Positions 16,934 through 25,567 of a DNA stretch of 55,011 bases are shown piece by piece (within the stretch, counting starts at the first letter, position 1; the number at the start of each line of letters is the position of its first letter). The notes below the pieces were generated by a model, which saw nothing but the letters and a program-made list of their open reading frames with translations, did not search any database and was not told the origin of the DNA. The stretch spans positions 1 to 55,011 of the forward strand of contig NZ_MKFI01000015.1 of the NCBI RefSeq assembly GCF_001982635.1. The letters run 5' to 3'. A program made the position numbers and the translations under genes. The DNA comes from Bradyrhizobium mercantei (lineage in GTDB: Bacteria; Pseudomonadota; Alphaproteobacteria; Rhizobiales; Xanthobacteraceae).

Positions 16934-17866
16934 ATGAACTATTTTCGTACCGCGCTCCTGCTTGCCGGCCTCACCGCGCTGTTCATGGGCGTCGGCTATC
17001 TGATCGGCGGCGGCACCGGCGCCGTGATCGCGCTGATCGTCGCGGCTGCGACAAATCTGTTCACCTACTGGAACTCCGATCGCATGGTGCTGTCGATGTA
17101 CGGCGCCCATCAGGTCGACGCGCGTTCGGCGCCCGAACTCTACCAACTCGTCGCCGAGCTCGCGCAGCGCGCTGGCCTGCCGATGCCGCGCGTGTTCCTG
17201 ATGGACGAGGCGCAGCCCAATGCGTTTGCGACCGGCCGCAATCCGGAGAACGCGGCGGTTGCCGTCACCACCGGCCTGATGCAGCAGCTGAGCCGCGAGG
17301 AGCTCGCCGGGGTGATCGCGCACGAGCTTGCGCATATCAAGCACCACGACACGCTGACCATGACGATCACGGCGACCATCGCCGGCGCGATCTCGATGCT
17401 GGCGCAGTTCGGCATGTTCTTCGGCGGCAACCGCAACAACAACGGCCCTGGTATCGTCGGCTCGATCGCGATGATGATCCTGGCGCCGCTCGGCGCCATG
17501 CTGGTGCAGATGGCGATCAGCCGCACCCGCGAATACGCCGCCGACAATTATGGTGCGCGTATCGTCGGCCAGCCGATGTGGCTGGCGTCCGCGCTCGCCA
17601 AGATCGAGAATTCGGCGCATCAAGTGCCGAACATGGAGGCCGAGCGCAATCCGGCCACCGCGCACATGTTCATCATCAATCCGCTGTCGAGCCACGGCGT
17701 CGACAATCTGTTCGCCACCCACCCCTCGACCGCGAACCGCATCGCCGCGCTACAGCAGCTCGCCGCCGAACTCGGCACCCAGACCGCGCCGCGCCCCGCA
17801 GGCGCGGCCTATCCGCCGCGCAGCCCGTGGGGCGGATCGTCCAGCCAGCGCGGGCCGTGGGGGTAG
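16934..17866 (+). CDS. htpX: Membrane zinc metalloprotease HtpX
   Basis: A 310-residue M48 protease that degrades misfolded membrane proteins at the inner membrane. Two N-terminal membrane segments (about 5-20 and 25-42) precede the zinc site HELAH at residues 130-134; the third ligand Glu is in SRTREYAADNYG. Two more hydrophobic stretches lie between. The C-terminus is a low-complexity Pro/Gly/Ser tail (SPWGGSSSQRGPWG). I chose the ATG at 16934 with CAGGGAA in front over an upstream frame extension lacking hydrophobic character. Confidence 0.95.
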   Translation: MNYFRTALLLAGLTALFMGVGYLIGGGTGAVIALIVAAATNLFTYWNSDRMVLSMYGAHQVDARSAPELYQLVAELAQRAGLPMPRVFLMDEAQPNAFATGRNPENAAVAVTTGLMQQLSREELAGVIAHELAHIKHHDTLTMTITATIAGAISMLAQFGMFFGGNRNNNGPGIVGSIAMMILAPLGAMLVQMAISRTREYAADNYGARIVGQPMWLASALAKIENSAHQVPNMEAERNPATAHMFIINPLSSHGVDNLFATHPSTANRIAALQQLAAELGTQTAPRPAGAAYPPRSPWGGSSSQRGPWG

Positions 17867-17943
17867 GGCAGGGGCAGAGCGCGCTTTTCGCGCGAGCGTA
17901 CGGCATTTGGATTTTGGCAATCGATGCGATCGCCAGCAGGTTC

Positions 17944-18029
17944 GTCATGCCCGGGCTTGTCCCGGGCATCCACGTCTTCCTTTCCAGGCGAAGAAGGACG
18001 TGGATGGCCGGGACAAGCCCGGCCATGAC
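17944..18029. repeat. Palindromic repeat, GTCATG(C/G)CCGGGCTTGTCCCGG family
   Basis: The left arm GTCATGCCCGGGCTTGTCCC and the right arm GGGACAAGCCCGGCCATGAC frame a centre with ACGTCTTCC/GGACGT. A second copy lies at 34977-35066. It sits between convergent htpX and the aldo/keto reductase gene. Confidence 0.85.
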
Positions 18030-18055
18030 GGTGCAGACCGGTTAGCAGGTCGCCG

Positions 18056-19006
18056 CTACGCGCTCGCGGCATCCAGCCGTGCAACCTGGTCCTTGCTCAG
18101 CTCGAGGTTCGCAGCCGCGACCAGCGTCGTGACCTGCTCGGGCTTGGTGGCGCTGGCAATCGGCGCGGTGATGGAGGGTTTTGCCATCAGCCAGGCGAGC
18201 GCGACCGCGGCCGGCTCGGCGCGGGTCTCGGCGGCGACCTCGTCGAGGCCGGCCAGAATGCGCATGCCGCGCGGGTTCATGTATTTGGGAATGCTGCGCG
18301 TGCCGCGCGGGCTCTTGGCGAAGTCGCTCTCCGAGCGATATTTGCCGGTCAGGAATCCCGCGGCGAGGGAGAAGAACGTGATCACGCCGACGTCGTTCTC
18401 CTCGCAGACGCGTTGCAGCGCGCCTTCGTAGCTCGACCGTTCCGCCAGGCTGTATTCGGGCTGCATGCTCTCATAGCGGGGAAGGTTGTTCGCCTTGGAA
18501 ATATCGAGCGCAGCCTTCAGCCGCTCCGGCGAGAAGTTCGAGGCGCCGATCGCCCTGACCTTGCCCGCCTTGATCAGTTTGTCATAGGCCGCGAGCGTCT
18601 GTTCCTGTGGTGTGGTCTCGTCGTCCTTGTGCGACTGATAGAGGTCGATGTGATCGGTCTGCAACCGCCGCAGCGAGTCCTCGACGGCGCGCGCGATGTA
18701 GTCCGGCTTCAGCCCGACATTGCCGTTACCCATGTCCATGCCGACCTTGGTGGCGAGGATGACGCGGTTGCGGTTGCCGCGCGCCTTCATCCATTTGCCG
18801 ATGATCGTCTCGGACTCGCCGCCGCTGTGCCCCGGCACCCAGCGCGAATAGACATCTGCCGTATCCAGGAATGTCAGCCCCTGATCGAGCACGGTGTCGA
18901 GCAGGCGAAACGAGGACGTCTCGTCCACCGTCCAGCCGAATACGTTGCAGCCGAAGCAGAGGGGAGGGACGGTGAGGCCGGAGCGGCCGAGCTGGCGATG
19001 CTTCAT
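18056..19006 (-). CDS. Aldo/keto reductase
   Basis: A 316-residue TIM-barrel NADPH oxidoreductase. It starts MKHRQLGRSGLTVPPLCFG and keeps the family tetrad: Asp and Tyr in FLDTADVYSRW, Lys in VILATKVGMD and His in LYQSHKDD. Motifs AIGASNFSPERL and the C-terminal cofactor loop SATKPEQV are present. It is close to YajO/Tas-type enzymes that reduce aldehydes. The ATG at 19006 was chosen because homology begins there; upstream codons are in the intergenic region. Confidence 0.93.
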   Translation of the reverse strand: MKHRQLGRSGLTVPPLCFGCNVFGWTVDETSSFRLLDTVLDQGLTFLDTADVYSRWVPGHSGGESETIIGKWMKARGNRNRVILATKVGMDMGNGNVGLKPDYIARAVEDSLRRLQTDHIDLYQSHKDDETTPQEQTLAAYDKLIKAGKVRAIGASNFSPERLKAALDISKANNLPRYESMQPEYSLAERSSYEGALQRVCEENDVGVITFFSLAAGFLTGKYRSESDFAKSPRGTRSIPKYMNPRGMRILAGLDEVAAETRAEPAAVALAWLMAKPSITAPIASATKPEQVTTLVAAANLELSKDQVARLDAASA

Positions 19007-19373
19007 GTTTGTTCTTTCGCTTGTTCTTGACGAGAGCCGCCGGACACTGAGGCAGATCGATCTTGTTTGCAAGACGCTGCGCTGCAAGGGGAACGTGCCG
19101 TCATGCGTGCGTCAGGTCAGGCACGCTGCCCCTCAGTGTGGCGTCGATCAATGGACCGATTCATTCGCGCGCAGGAATGCGATTTCATTTGCCGTGCGCT
19201 TGATGTAGATTGCGCGGCGAGCTGCCACCGGTCACGCCGAATTCCGGAGAATGAGCGGCAGCGCACCTGGCCATCGGCAGGCCAATCCTTTTCATTTTTC
19301 AGTACGTAATGCTCTGCCGGGGCCGCGCGCCCGGGTGAATGTTTTTTCATTCCAGCCAAACGGAGCGATTGCC
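19007..19373. other. 367-base gap between divergent genes
   Basis: This stretch separates the aldo/keto reductase (leftward) from the GYD gene (rightward) and must hold both promoters. I see no clear operator, hairpin, repeat or gene in it. AT content rises near 19280-19350 (TTTTCATTTTTCAGTACGTA), a plausible place for the rightward promoter. Confidence 0.4.
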
Positions 19374-19709
19374 ATGCATTTCTGCTTCTCTGGTGAATAC
19401 ACGCCACGTGCTCTCAATAACATCATGGAAAACCCGGCAACCAATCGATATGAGGCCGCGCGGAAGTTGATCGAGGCGGCCGGCGGCAAGTTGATTTCGA
19501 TGTACAGCATGTCGGTCGATGGCCCTGGCGTGATGGTGATCTTCGACGTGCCGGATCCGAGCATCGCTCCTGCGATCAGCGGCGTCGTCGTGGCGGCGGG
19601 CACCATGCAGAATGTGAAGCTGGTCCGGCTGTTTACCCAGGATGAGATCAAGGTGGTGCGTCAGCACGCGAGCAAGCTCAAGGCTGCCTACTCGCCTCCC
19701 GGCAGCTGA
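19374..19709 (+). CDS. GYD domain protein
   Basis: A 111-residue protein of the GYD superfamily (dimeric alpha-beta barrel). It begins MHFCFSGEYTPRALNNIMEN and contains RYEAARKLIEAAGGKL and VMVIFDVPDPSIAPAISGVV. The function of this family is unknown. CGGAG stands eight bases before the ATG. No operon partner is seen. Confidence 0.82.
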   Translation: MHFCFSGEYTPRALNNIMENPATNRYEAARKLIEAAGGKLISMYSMSVDGPGVMVIFDVPDPSIAPAISGVVVAAGTMQNVKLVRLFTQDEIKVVRQHASKLKAAYSPPGS

Positions 19710-19993
19710 CGGCTACGAACGACCGAACGCGGCGCAGATCGATCTGACGACCGCTGTCACTCTCGCGCGGCGGCGCTTCGCAGCGTCCCGCGCGGAGGCG
19801 AGGGCCGTTGCGCGCCGCTGATCCGAGGCGCGTTCAACGGATGGGCATCAGCTCGGGCGGATGTCGCGCGCGCATGCTGGCTCGCAAGCCCCGGCCGGTT
19901 GTGTCGTCGCATGACGTCCGCCACCTCGCTCGCGGCGTGTCGCCGATCTGCGGCGACGTCTGGCGATGCGCCGGCGTCGAGGTCGCAGGCGTC

Positions 19994-20206
19994 TTAATCA
20001 GAGTCCGATGAGTCTTCTCTCGCGTCCGCCTTCGGCGGCCAGGCGCCGCGCCGGAGCAGCGCCTCGTGCAACAGCTTCTCGATCTGGCCCTGGCGCGAGC
20101 GGAATTCCGCGGCGGCCAGCCGGTCGAGGATGTCGAGCAGCGGGCTGCCGAGCCTCAGCAGGATCGGCTCCTTGTCCGGCCCCTTGGGGCGCCCGCGCTT
20201 AGGCAT
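19994..20206 (-). CDS. Small ribbon-helix-helix-like DNA-binding protein with AT-hook-like start
   Basis: A 70-residue basic protein. It starts MPKRGRPKGPDK, which contains a GRP core like an AT-hook. Then comes ILLRLGSPLLDILDRLAAAE and SRQGQIEKLLHEALLRRG, a pattern close to CopG/Arc-type ribbon-helix-helix domains. The tail is acidic. It overlaps the end of the SPFH gene by eight bases and is therefore translated together with it; it may regulate that operon. Domain assignment is by eye. Confidence 0.6.
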   Translation of the reverse strand: MPKRGRPKGPDKEPILLRLGSPLLDILDRLAAAEFRSRQGQIEKLLHEALLRRGAWPPKADAREDSSDSD

Positions 20207-21191
20207 ACAGCGTCCCGGTGTTGACGACCGGCGTCGCGTCCTTGTCGGAAACCAGCACGACCAGCAGGTTCGACACCATCGCCGCCTTGCGCTCGGGATC
20301 GAGATCGATGTCGGTCTGCTCCTTCAGCTTGTCGAGCGCTTCCTTGACGATGTCGACGGCGCCTGACACGACGAGCTTGCGCGCGGCGATGACAGCGCTC
20401 GCCTGCTGGCGGCGCAGCATCACCGGGGCGATCTCCGGCGCGTAGGCGAGATGGTTGATCCAGGCTTCGTCGATGGTCACGCCGGCCACCGCAAGGCGCT
20501 CCTTGAGCTCGACGATCAGCTCGTTGGTGACCTGGTCGCCACTCTCGCGCAGCGACAGCGTGCGTGCCGCCACCTGGTCGTGGCTGACCGCTTCGTCGGG
20601 ACCGGCATGCGCGACCGCCTCGTCGAAATCATAGGGATGGCGGCCGGCGATGTGGCGCAGCGCCGATTCGGTCTGCGCGCCGACGAAGTCGGCATAGTCT
20701 TCGATCTGGAAGATCGCCTTGGCGCTGTTGTCGACGCGCCAGACCACGACGGCGCCGATCTCGATCGGGTTGCCGATCAAATCGTTCACCTTCAGCTTGC
20801 CGCATTCATGGTAGCGGACCCGCTGCGACACCTTCGCGATCTTGAACAGCGGTACCGTCGCGCGCAGTCCGGGCGCCGAATCCGTACCGGCATAGGCGCC
20901 GAACAATGTCAGCACCGCGCTCTCGTTCGGTTGCAGCGAATAGATCGACGAGCCGAACAGGATGGCGACGACAAGGCACAGCAGCGCGCCGAGCAGCGAC
21001 CAAGTCGAGGCATGGAGATCGCCATAGGCATTCCGCGTGAATGCGCCGTAGGCGATGCAGACGGTGAGCACGAGAAAGATCAGCGCGATCAGCAGCGCGA
21101 CATAGCCGCTGCCGACGAGAATGGCCGGGCGGTCGTCGACCCTGACCTTGATCGAGGAAAGGCCTGAAGCGGAATGGTCTTGCATGGTCAT
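20199..21191 (-). CDS. SPFH/Band 7 membrane protein
   Basis: About 330 residues. Two hydrophobic segments (about 23-46 and 57-77) are followed by an SPFH domain (SIYSLQPNESAVLTLFGAYAG, then VSQRVRYHECGKLKVNDLIG) and an alpha-helical part with NELIVELKERLAVAGVTIDE. SPFH proteins form large oligomers that organise membrane microdomains. The start is probably the ATG at 21191 (AGGGG upstream), with 21185 and 21218 as alternatives. It forms a two-gene unit with the small ribbon-helix-helix protein. Confidence 0.85.
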   Translation of the reverse strand: MTMQDHSASGLSSIKVRVDDRPAILVGSGYVALLIALIFLVLTVCIAYGAFTRNAYGDLHASTWSLLGALLCLVVAILFGSSIYSLQPNESAVLTLFGAYAGTDSAPGLRATVPLFKIAKVSQRVRYHECGKLKVNDLIGNPIEIGAVVVWRVDNSAKAIFQIEDYADFVGAQTESALRHIAGRHPYDFDEAVAHAGPDEAVSHDQVAARTLSLRESGDQVTNELIVELKERLAVAGVTIDEAWINHLAYAPEIAPVMLRRQQASAVIAARKLVVSGAVDIVKEALDKLKEQTDIDLDPERKAAMVSNLLVVLVSDKDATPVVNTGTLYA

Positions 21192-21567
21192 GGGACAAAC
21201 CCCTGATGCATCCAGCATAATTGCTGATATTTTTTGATATCATAAAATAGGCGCGAGCGGAAGGGGCGGCGTCTGACGTCGCCGCGATCGACATATTTTC
21301 GAGCCGGAACAATCATGTAGGCCAGTCGCCGACGGAGCGGGATAGTCCGGGCAGGATCGGCATGAGGTCGCCCCCGGTTTTGCGACTCCGCTCAAGCTCA
21401 GGCGCGTGCTTTGCACAGCGTGCTTGATGGCCTTGGACCGCCGACAAGATGCCGCCTTGGAAAATCGGTTACGCCGCGCGAAATGAAGTAGAGAGTGCGG
21501 TGTATGTAGAGGCGTTGTCGGCAAAGCGGTTGCGCGGCGGCGTCGGGCGCGGGGTTGGGGTCTGAAG
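21192..21567. promoter_or_regulatory. Divergent promoter region between SPFH and protease genes
   Basis: The 376 bases hold no gene. The part next to the SPFH gene (21215-21250) is strikingly AT-rich against the GC-rich background and contains the perfect palindrome TGATATCA within TTTTGATATCATAAAA, a likely promoter/operator for the leftward unit. The rest has scattered short open frames without coding character. Confidence 0.45.
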
Positions 21568-22380
21568 GTGCAGCACTCGGTTTCGATTTCAGGCCGCGCG
21601 GCATTGGCGGCGCGCACGAAATTGGCTGTTCGCATGATCCGGCTGGCCTTCGGTGTCCTGATCGGCTGCGCGCTCGATGGCTTCGTGCCGCGCGAGGCGG
21701 CCGCGCAGGTGCCATTCTCGCTGTTTCAACCGGCACGGCAGATCGAGGCGGCGAAGCCGCTGGCGCGTGACGTCACCGGCCCGCCGGCGATCAGCCAGCG
21801 GCTCGACGGCACCGCGTTCTTCGTCGACGATCTCGGCCACATGCTGACCGCGCGTCATGCCGTCGCCGACTGCGCCCGCATTGTCGTCAGCAAGGAAGGC
21901 CGCGCCGTCGCGGCGCGCATGGTGGCACAGGCCACGACCGACATCGCCTTGATCAAGGTGCCGCGCACGCTCGGCCTCGCAGCGGTATTCCCGCGCGCGA
22001 CCGCGTCCGCCGCCAACGACATGGTGTTTGCCGAGGCGTATGATCGCCTGAAGCCGATGCTTGCCCATGGTGGATCGCTCGGCAATGCCTTCGTCGACAC
22101 CAGCCTGCGCGATCCCGAGCACCTCGTGCTGCGCTCGAATGTCACCTTCGGCACCAGCGGTGCGCCGGTGCTGGATTCCCGTGGCCTCGTCGAAGGCGTG
22201 GTGAGCCGCAGGACCACGATCGATCGCGTGCTGGCGGTCGATGCCGCGCACGCCAAATCCTTTCTTGCCGCGCATGGCGTCCGCTTCCAGGAAGACGACC
22301 GGCCGCAGATGAGCGGCACCGCGTCCCGCGCGCATCGCGCGGCCAGCATCTCGGCGCGCGTCACATGCCTGCAACAATGA
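21568..22380 (+). CDS. Secreted trypsin-like serine protease
   Basis: A 270-residue S1-type peptidase. An N-terminal signal sequence (MIRLAFGVLIGCALDGF, cleavage near EAAAQ) leads to a chymotrypsin fold with His97 in LTARHAV, Asp125 in TTDIALIKV and Ser197 in FGTSGAPVLDSRG. No PDZ domain follows, unlike DegP. It should act in the periplasm or outside; the target is unknown. The frame opens with GTG at 21568 (GGGG upstream); the ATG at 21634, just before the signal peptide, is an equally possible start. Confidence 0.85.
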   Translation: MQHSVSISGRAALAARTKLAVRMIRLAFGVLIGCALDGFVPREAAAQVPFSLFQPARQIEAAKPLARDVTGPPAISQRLDGTAFFVDDLGHMLTARHAVADCARIVVSKEGRAVAARMVAQATTDIALIKVPRTLGLAAVFPRATASAANDMVFAEAYDRLKPMLAHGGSLGNAFVDTSLRDPEHLVLRSNVTFGTSGAPVLDSRGLVEGVVSRRTTIDRVLAVDAAHAKSFLAAHGVRFQEDDRPQMSGTASRAHRAASISARVTCLQQ

Positions 22381-22456
22381 GCGACTAGTTGCAGCCGCGA
22401 ACGTTCTCGCGTCGTCCTGTCAGCCTGCTGTCCGCGGTCAACCCTTGTCCAGAACC

Positions 22457-22882
22457 ATGCTCATTCTGCGGGGCACGCTCGTGCTCTCGTTCGGCCTGCT
22501 GGTCCTCTCCACAGCGCCGGTCCACGCCCAAGACTTTCGCAATCCCGAACAGGCGCCGCCGGCCTGGGCGCAGTTCGCCAAGCTCGTGAAATACCGGTTC
22601 GAGGAATGGATCGCGGCCGACGAGACGGTTGCCAATCGGTTCCGTAACTGGGTCATCGAGCATTCCGGCAAGGAGAACGGGCCGCCGCCGACGCTCGTGG
22701 TGCGTGCCTGGCTCAATCCGGACGGCACCGTCGAGCGCGTCACGTTTCCCGCGTTCAACGACGCCGGCGCGACCGAGGATCTGCGCACCATCCTGAAGCG
22801 CGGCAATGTCGGCGAGGCGCCGCCGCCGGAAATGTTGCAGCCACTCAACCTGCGCTTCTCGCTCAATCTGCGCAAACCCTGA
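22457..22882 (+). CDS. Exported protein with TonB-C-like domain
   Basis: A 141-residue protein with a signal peptide (MLILRGTLVLSFGLLVLS, cleavage near VHAQ). Its second half (TLVVRAWLNPDGTVERVTFP and LQPLNLRFSLNLRKP) resembles the TonB C-terminal beta-alpha-beta fold. It lacks the proline-rich periplasm-spanning region and a retained membrane anchor of a true TonB, so a free periplasmic role is likelier. A TTG at 22445 could add four residues. It follows the protease by 76 bases and may be co-expressed. Confidence 0.65.
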   Translation: MLILRGTLVLSFGLLVLSTAPVHAQDFRNPEQAPPAWAQFAKLVKYRFEEWIAADETVANRFRNWVIEHSGKENGPPPTLVVRAWLNPDGTVERVTFPAFNDAGATEDLRTILKRGNVGEAPPPEMLQPLNLRFSLNLRKP

Positions 22883-22975
22883 GGGGTCGCGCCGGTCGCG
22901 CGTCCGTCCTCTCGTCATTCCCCGGTGCACAATTGCGCATCTGAGGGCGTGCGAAGCACGAGCCCGGAATCCATG

Positions 22976-23076
22976 TCATCGCCCGGCTTGACCGGGCGAT
23001 CCAGTACGCCGCGGCCTATCGGCTCAGGCACTGCTGCCTCTGGAATACTGGATCGCCCGGTCAAGCCGGGCGATGA
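22976..23076. repeat. Palindromic repeat, TCATCGCCCGG...CCGGGCGATGA
   Basis: A long inverted repeat: TCATCGCCCGGCTTGACCGG continues to CCAGTA and is mirrored by TACTGGATCGCCCGG to GATGA, with a loop that includes CAGGCACTGCTGCCTCTGG. Further repeat fragments flank it up to about 23130 (GCGAGCGTTGGATTGCTTCG). Related in design to the repeats at 17944 and 34977. Confidence 0.85.
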
Positions 23077-23169
23077 CACCGAGAGTTCGGCTGCGAGCGT
23101 TGGATTGCTTCGCTTTGCTCGCAATGACGGTTACGATGACAACCGGTAACAAGTGGAGACACAACTCCA

Positions 23170-23427
23170 ATGGCCCAACAACAACCCGGACGTTCGCGGC
23201 GCGCCGTCATCGGCGCGGCCATCGCGGGACTTCCCGCAACGCTTTTGCTGCGAACCGCCGCAGCCTCGGACAAGATGACGAAGCCGCAGGCCGACTATCA
23301 GAACATGCCGAACGGCATCTACTCCTGCGGCATGTGCACGCTGTTCGTCGCGCCCGACGGCTGCAAGGTGGTCGATGGCACGATCAGCAAGGACGGCTGG
23401 TGCAAGGCGTTTGCGCCGGTGGATTGA
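23170..23427 (+). CDS. High-potential iron-sulfur protein, Tat-exported
   Basis: An 85-residue protein. The N-terminus SRRAVIGAAIAG (9-20) is a twin-arginine signal, followed by a short hydrophobic stretch ending near AAAS. The mature part has four cysteines, C53-x2-C56-x8-C65-x12-C78, with GWC around the last, the HiPIP pattern binding one 4Fe-4S cluster. It would carry electrons in the periplasm, typically from the bc1 complex to a terminal acceptor. It stands alone, preceded by a repeat. Confidence 0.85.
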   Translation: MAQQQPGRSRRAVIGAAIAGLPATLLLRTAAASDKMTKPQADYQNMPNGIYSCGMCTLFVAPDGCKVVDGTISKDGWCKAFAPVD

Positions 23428-23460
23428 CTCTTGACCCTCCCCCTCCATGGGAGGGTGAAG

Positions 23461-24903
23461 CTACAACTCCCGCGCATTCGAGAATGCGAACGACGACACC
23501 CGTCGTGTGGTCTCGTCCAGGATCAGCGTGCGCGTGATCGGTGGCTCGGCGCGCTGGCTGCAATTCTCGCGCTCGCAAAGCCTACAGTTGACGCCGATCG
23601 GGGTGCCTTCGACCTTCTCCAGATCCATGCCGGTCGCATAGACGAGCTTGGCCGCATGGCGGATCTCGCAGCCGAGCCCGATCGCAAAGCGCGGTTGCGG
23701 CTGCGGATAGGGCGCCACCGGCCGGCGAACCGTCTGCGCGATCGAGAAGTAGCGGGTGCCGTCCGGCAGCTCGATCACCTGGCTGAGCAGACGGTCCGGC
23801 ATGTCGAAGGTCGAATGCACGTTCCAGAGCGGGCAGGTGCCGCCGAACTTGGAGAACGGGAAGGTGCCGGAGGAAAACCGCTTCGACACGTTGCCGGCAT
23901 TGTCGACCCGCAGCAGGAAGAACGGCACGCCGCGCGCGTTCGGCCGTTGCAGCGTGGTGAGGCGGTGGCAGACCTGCTCGAAGCCGGCATTGAAGCGCTG
24001 CGCCAGCACGTGGACGTCGTAGCTCAGGGCTTCGGCGGCGGAATGAAACGCCTGGTAGGGCATCATCGCGGCGGCCGCGAAGTAATTGGCGAGCGTGATG
24101 CGATAGAGCCGGCGCGCGGTGTCGTCGAGCGGGCCGGCGCGGCTGACGATGGCGTCGATCGCGGCGCCGCATTCGACGAAGCCGATCTGCAGCGCGAGCT
24201 GGAAGCTGCGGCCGGAGCTGTCGACCAGTTCGGAGATCAGCAGCTGCCGGCGATGCCGGTCGAAACGGCGCAGCGTCTCGCGCATCACGTCGACCGGCAT
24301 GACGCGGCAAACAATCGAATGTTTTTCACGCAAGCGCGTGGCGAGCGCCGTGAACAGGCCTTCGGTCGGCACGTTGAGCTCGTCGCGCAGATTTTCCGCC
24401 GCAGTCTCGAGCTCAGGAAAATAATTGCGGTTGGCCTCGATCAGGTCGCGCACCCGCTCGATCGGGTTGGCGTCGAACTGCGAGCCTTCGCGGTCGGCCA
24501 TCTGCGCCGCCACCAGCGTCTCGCCGCGGCGCGCCTCGGTATAGGCGGCGTAGAGCCGCTGCAACGCATGCGTCACGCCGGGGCAGAGCTCGGCGAGGTC
24601 GCGCAGTTCCTGCTTCGGCAGGTCGATCTGGCGGAACAGGGGATCAGAGAAGATCTCGTTGAGTTCCGCGAAGAAGCGATCCTCGTCCGCGGTGGCGAGG
24701 TCGCGCAGGTCGAGATCATAGGTCTCGGCCAGCCGCAGCAGGATCTGCGCCGTCACCGGGCGCTGGTTGCGCTCGATCAGGTTGATGTAGGAGGGCGAGA
24801 TGCCGAGCCCCTCGGCGATCTGGGTCTGTGACAGCCCCAATTGCTGGCGGATCCGCCGGAAGCGCGGACCGACGAACAGCTTCTTTCCGGACTCGCCAGG
24901 CAT
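23461..24903 (-). CDS. ScfR/RamB-type short-chain fatty acyl regulator (XRE HTH + M78-like + DUF2083)
   Basis: A 480-residue regulator. Residues about 10-65 are an XRE helix-turn-helix (IRQQLGLSQTQIAEGLGISP, then SYINLIERNQRPV). The middle is an ImmA/IrrE (M78)-like region containing AAAMMPYQAFHSAAEAL, where the metalloprotease HExxH is not conserved. The C-terminus is DUF2083 with a Cys cluster GVNCRLCERENCSQRAEP. Relatives sense short-chain acyl-CoA and control acetate/propionate genes; which genes this one controls is unknown. It probably binds its own upstream palindrome. Confidence 0.9.
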   Translation of the reverse strand: MPGESGKKLFVGPRFRRIRQQLGLSQTQIAEGLGISPSYINLIERNQRPVTAQILLRLAETYDLDLRDLATADEDRFFAELNEIFSDPLFRQIDLPKQELRDLAELCPGVTHALQRLYAAYTEARRGETLVAAQMADREGSQFDANPIERVRDLIEANRNYFPELETAAENLRDELNVPTEGLFTALATRLREKHSIVCRVMPVDVMRETLRRFDRHRRQLLISELVDSSGRSFQLALQIGFVECGAAIDAIVSRAGPLDDTARRLYRITLANYFAAAAMMPYQAFHSAAEALSYDVHVLAQRFNAGFEQVCHRLTTLQRPNARGVPFFLLRVDNAGNVSKRFSSGTFPFSKFGGTCPLWNVHSTFDMPDRLLSQVIELPDGTRYFSIAQTVRRPVAPYPQPQPRFAIGLGCEIRHAAKLVYATGMDLEKVEGTPIGVNCRLCERENCSQRAEPPITRTLILDETTRRVSSFAFSNAREL

Positions 24904-24921
24904 GGCAGCCTTCCTGACCTA

Positions 24922-24934
24922 TTTTGTGACAAAA
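24922..24934. promoter_or_regulatory. Palindrome in front of the ScfR-type gene
   Basis: TTTTGT-G-ACAAAA is a perfect six-base inverted repeat 19 bases in front of the regulator's ATG, inside a sharply AT-rich 100-base stretch (24915-25015). It is a good candidate autoregulatory site. Confidence 0.5.
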
Positions 24935-25144
24935 TTTACAAATCGACATTTATTACAAGTTCAGATGTTACATGACATCACCAATAAAAAACAAGGCATC
25001 TGTACGAACTTCGCCTTTTCGCGTTTATCTCCTGACACGCACTTCGCGATGCTCTGTCAAGAATGTCGAACCGGCGAGCAGGCGGCGAGGATCAAGTTTC
25101 AGGCGGCTGAGCAAAGGCAGCACGGTTTTCAAAGGAGACTGACG

Positions 25145-25354
25145 ATGAGCAAGGGCAGCAATTTCTGGGTGATCGGCGGCGAGTTCGGGTCGATGAACTT
25201 CCACAAGCTCGTCGAAGGCTCCGCCCAGGTCCGCGGTCCGTTCAAGACCCGCAAGGAAGCCGAAGAGTGCTGGAAGGAAGTCTCGGAAGAGAGCCGCCAC
25301 AAGGCCGGCGTGCGCTTCTCGATCGTCGAGGAGCCGTCGCGGGTTTCGGCGTAA
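25145..25354 (+). CDS. DUF4170 family protein
   Basis: A 69-residue protein starting MSKGSNFWVIGGEFGSMNFH and containing GPFKTRKEAEECWKEVSEES. It matches the DUF4170 type, short conserved alphaproteobacterial proteins of unknown role. AAAGGAG lies seven bases before the ATG, a strong site, and a terminator follows, so it is a monocistronic and probably well-expressed gene. Confidence 0.85.
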   Translation: MSKGSNFWVIGGEFGSMNFHKLVEGSAQVRGPFKTRKEAEECWKEVSEESRHKAGVRFSIVEEPSRVSA

Positions 25355-25397
25355 CCGCCGGAATATTCAAAGTTAAGAAAACGTCCAAGGACGGCGG

Positions 25398-25434
25398 CCC
25401 CATCCGGTTCATCCGGGTGGGGTCGACCGCTTTT
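25398..25434 (+). terminator. Probable terminator after the DUF4170 gene
   Basis: CCCCATCCGG (25398-25407) pairs with CCGGGTGGGG (25413-25422, one G-U pair) around TTCAT, followed after GACCGC by TTTT. Confidence 0.55.
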
Positions 25435-25567
25435 GGGACACCGCGAGAGGTTTTTGATCTGGGGATAAGTGGCAGCCTAAGTGCTTGGGAACCAACGTCC
25501 TTTGCGGACGTCATGGTTGCTGATAGGTTAATGGGTAAGCAAACCCGTCACCACGAGACCGCAAGGC

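Noticed and set aside
19808..20011. Small plus-strand open frame between the GYD and RHH genes
   Set aside because: Arg/Cys-rich composition typical of non-coding high-GC frames, with no recognisable pattern.
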